From positions 18,237,544 to 18,301,543 of the forward strand of contig NC_091144.1 in assembly GCF_041381155.1 (NCBI RefSeq): DNA of 64,000 bases, given 5' to 3'. This document shows, one piece after another, positions 62,120-64,000 of this stretch (positions within the stretch are counted from its first letter, which is position 1; every line of letters begins with the position of its first letter). The DNA comes from Argopecten irradians. Lineage: Eukaryota; Mollusca; Bivalvia; Pectinida; Pectinidae. The notes beneath the pieces are model-generated. The model was not told the origin of the DNA, made no database searches, and saw only the letters and a program-made list of their open reading frames with translations. Position numbers and translations under genes: made by a program.

Positions 62120-63500
62120 AATGGCTAGAACCCCTCCAAATTTCTGGAGAAATCCCTCCGCTAGAAATATCCCAGATATATTGATAAATCAATGCCAAGA
62201 ACCATTTCAAACCATTAGATTAGATAAATAAATGCCGATAACCATCTCAAAAATATGGATAAACCAATTTCTAGACCAATCCCAATAGACTAGATAAATC
62301 AATGTCTAGAACCATCTCAATAGAATGGTCAGGATAAATCATTGTCTAGAACCGTCCAAATAGACTAGATAAACCAATGTCTAGAACAATCCCAATAGAC
62401 TAGATAAATCAATGCCTAGAACCATCTCAATAGACTGGTTGGGATAAATCAATGTCTAGAACCGTCCAAATAGACTAGATAAATCAATGTCTAGAACAAT
62501 CCCAATAGACTAGATAAATCAATGTCTAGAGCCGTCCAAATAGACTAGATAAATCAATGACTAGAACAATCCCTATGGACTGGATAAATCAAAGCATATA
62601 ACCATCACAATAGACTAGATAAATCAATGTCTAGAGCCGTCCAAATAGACTAGATAAACCAATGTCTAGAACAATCCCAATAGACTAGATGAATCAATGC
62701 CTAGAACCATCTCAATAGACTAGTCAGGATAAATCAATGTCTAGAACCGTCCAAATAGACTAGATAAATCAATGCCTAGAACCATCATAAAGGACTAGAT
62801 AAATCAATGACTAGAACAATTCCTATGGACTGGATAAATCAATGTCTAGAACCGTCCAAATAGACTAGATAAATCAATGTCTAGAGCCATCATAAAGGAC
62901 TAGATAAATCAATGTCTAGAGCCGTCCAAATAGACTAGATAAATCAATGTCTAGAGCCGTCCAAATAGACTAGATAAATCAATGTCTAGAGCCGTCCAAA
63001 TAGACTAGATAAATCAATGTCTAGAGCCGTACAAATAGACTAGATAAATCAATGCCTCGAACTATCCCAATGGACTAGATAAATCAATGCCTAGAACCAT
63101 CATAAAGGACTAGATAAATCAATGTCTAGAGCCGTCCAAATAGACTAGATAAATTAATGACTATAACAATCCAAATGGACTAGATAAATCAATGCGTATA
63201 ACCATCCAAATGGACTAGTTGAATCAATGCCTAGATCCACCCGAATGGACAAGATAAATCAATGCCTAGATCCACCCCAATGGACTAGATAAATCAATGT
63301 CTCGAATCATCCCAATGGACTGGATAATTCAATGTCTTGAACCATCCAAACGAACTTGTTAAATCATTGCCTAGAAATACCCCAATGAACTGGATAAATC
63401 AATGCTTAGAACCATTCCAATAGACTAGATAAATCAATGTCTAGAGCCGTCCAAATAGACTAGACAAATCAATGACTAGAACAATCCCAATGGACTGGAT
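62120..63500. repeat. 35-bp minisatellite array, ~39 units
   Basis: The unit is built of AGACTAGATAAATCAATGTC then TAGAGCCGTCCAAAT. Variant types alternate (…AACCATCATAAAGG…, …AACAATCCCTATGG…, …AACCATCTCAATAG…), some units are longer, and units at the left and right edges are more diverged. It starts about 300 bp past the kinase stop codon. There is no coding potential. Confidence 0.92.
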
Positions 63501-63510
63501 AGCCCGAGAT

Positions 63511-63581
63511 ACTCTGGCCCTGACACCAGACTTAGACATTATGACAGATAGATGTCTGGTTTAGGGCCAGAGCGCAGTAGT
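63511..63581. repeat. short inverted repeat at the array/element junction
   Basis: CTCTGGCCCTGACACCAGAC at about 63513 pairs with GTCTGGTTTAGGGCCAGAG at about 63554-63572 around a ~22-bp loop. The right half overlaps the outer end of the next element, so its terminal repeat may be duplicated or re-inserted here. Confidence 0.7.
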
Positions 63582-64000
63582 ACTCGAAAACCTGGAATAA
63601 GCCGACACCGTTTGGTATCGGGCCAGGTACTCTCCGATTCAGACTGACCACCGAGAAGCACCACTAACCTTAGTCTATTCAACGAATGAATATCATATCT
63701 ACCCAAATATAGCAATCCGTCGAGATTAAAGATGATTTGCTTACTACGAGAAAATGGCGACGATGGCGAGGGATATTTAAAGTTGCGGAAAAGAAACTAC
63801 TGTGTTGACACAATAGATCGTGCATGCGTGATGAAATGGATGGGTATGAGTAGATAAATTATTCATTTGTTGAAAAGACCAAGGTAATTGGCGATTCTCG
63901 GAGGTAATATTTTGTAAGTAGTCTGAATCGGAGAGTACCTGGCCCGATACCAAACGGTGTCGACTTATTCCAGGTTTTCGAGTACTACTGCGCTCTGGCC
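63565..64000. mobile_element. inverted-repeat element with 80-bp arms, reaching the window edge
   Basis: Left arm 63565-63644 (GGCCAGAGCGCAGTAGTACT… to …TCCGATTCAGAC) is complementary to 63921-64000 with one mismatch noticed. The interior of 276 bp is non-coding. The right outer end is cut by the window, so the true terminus and any target duplication cannot be seen. Likely a young non-autonomous DNA transposon. Confidence 0.85.

Noticed and set aside
62120-63500. CRISPR-like array
   Set aside because: The repeats are contiguous 35-bp units with no unique spacers, in a eukaryotic context; it is a minisatellite.

Overview
The window is AT-rich eukaryotic DNA with spliced genes, 0.1-6 kb introns, tRNA-derived SINEs, LINE fragments and many short inverted-repeat elements. 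Protein similarity (recalled, not searched) and the frequent TGTACATGTA-type words suggest a lophotrochozoan, probably a bivalve mollusc. Species-level placement is inference.

Layout. (1) 3.4-17.4 kb, plus strand: a complete SLC23-type (nucleobase/ascorbate transporter family) gene with two alternative first coding exons and one GC-AG intron. (2) 21.2-27.5 kb, minus strand: a leucine-rich-repeat protein with a Glu/Asp-rich C-terminal exon. Its 5.3-kb intron holds a 3.46-kb inverted-repeat element with a nested element and 1.1 kb of almost pure G/T sequence. (3) 28.95 kb: a possible orphan first exon. (4) 33.6-47.5 kb, plus strand: a second SLC23 gene. Eight of its internal exons have exactly the lengths and phases of the first gene, so the two are tandem paralogues. 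Its first exon/intron boundary has been amplified into a minisatellite of about 25 units of ~52 bp, most carrying a copy of the 5' splice site. (5) 50.9-52.7 kb, minus strand: a two-exon, seven-helix membrane protein that I cannot place in a family. (6) 58.8-61.8 kb, plus strand: a five-exon hydroxylysine kinase (HYKK-like) gene with a recent SINE in intron 1 and a tandem repeat running into the 3' splice site of exon 4. (7) 62.1-64 kb: a 35-bp minisatellite array, then an inverted-repeat element whose right arm ends at the window edge.

The genes do not form a pathway. The two transporters are related by duplication; the LRR, seven-helix and kinase genes are unrelated neighbours. All exon joins were worked out by hand from reading frame, splice consensus and family similarity. 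Both transporters and the kinase read through without a break. The most unusual signal is the splice-donor minisatellite of the second transporter. A smaller 39-bp array at the kinase exon 4 acceptor shows the same theme of tandem repeats at exon borders.
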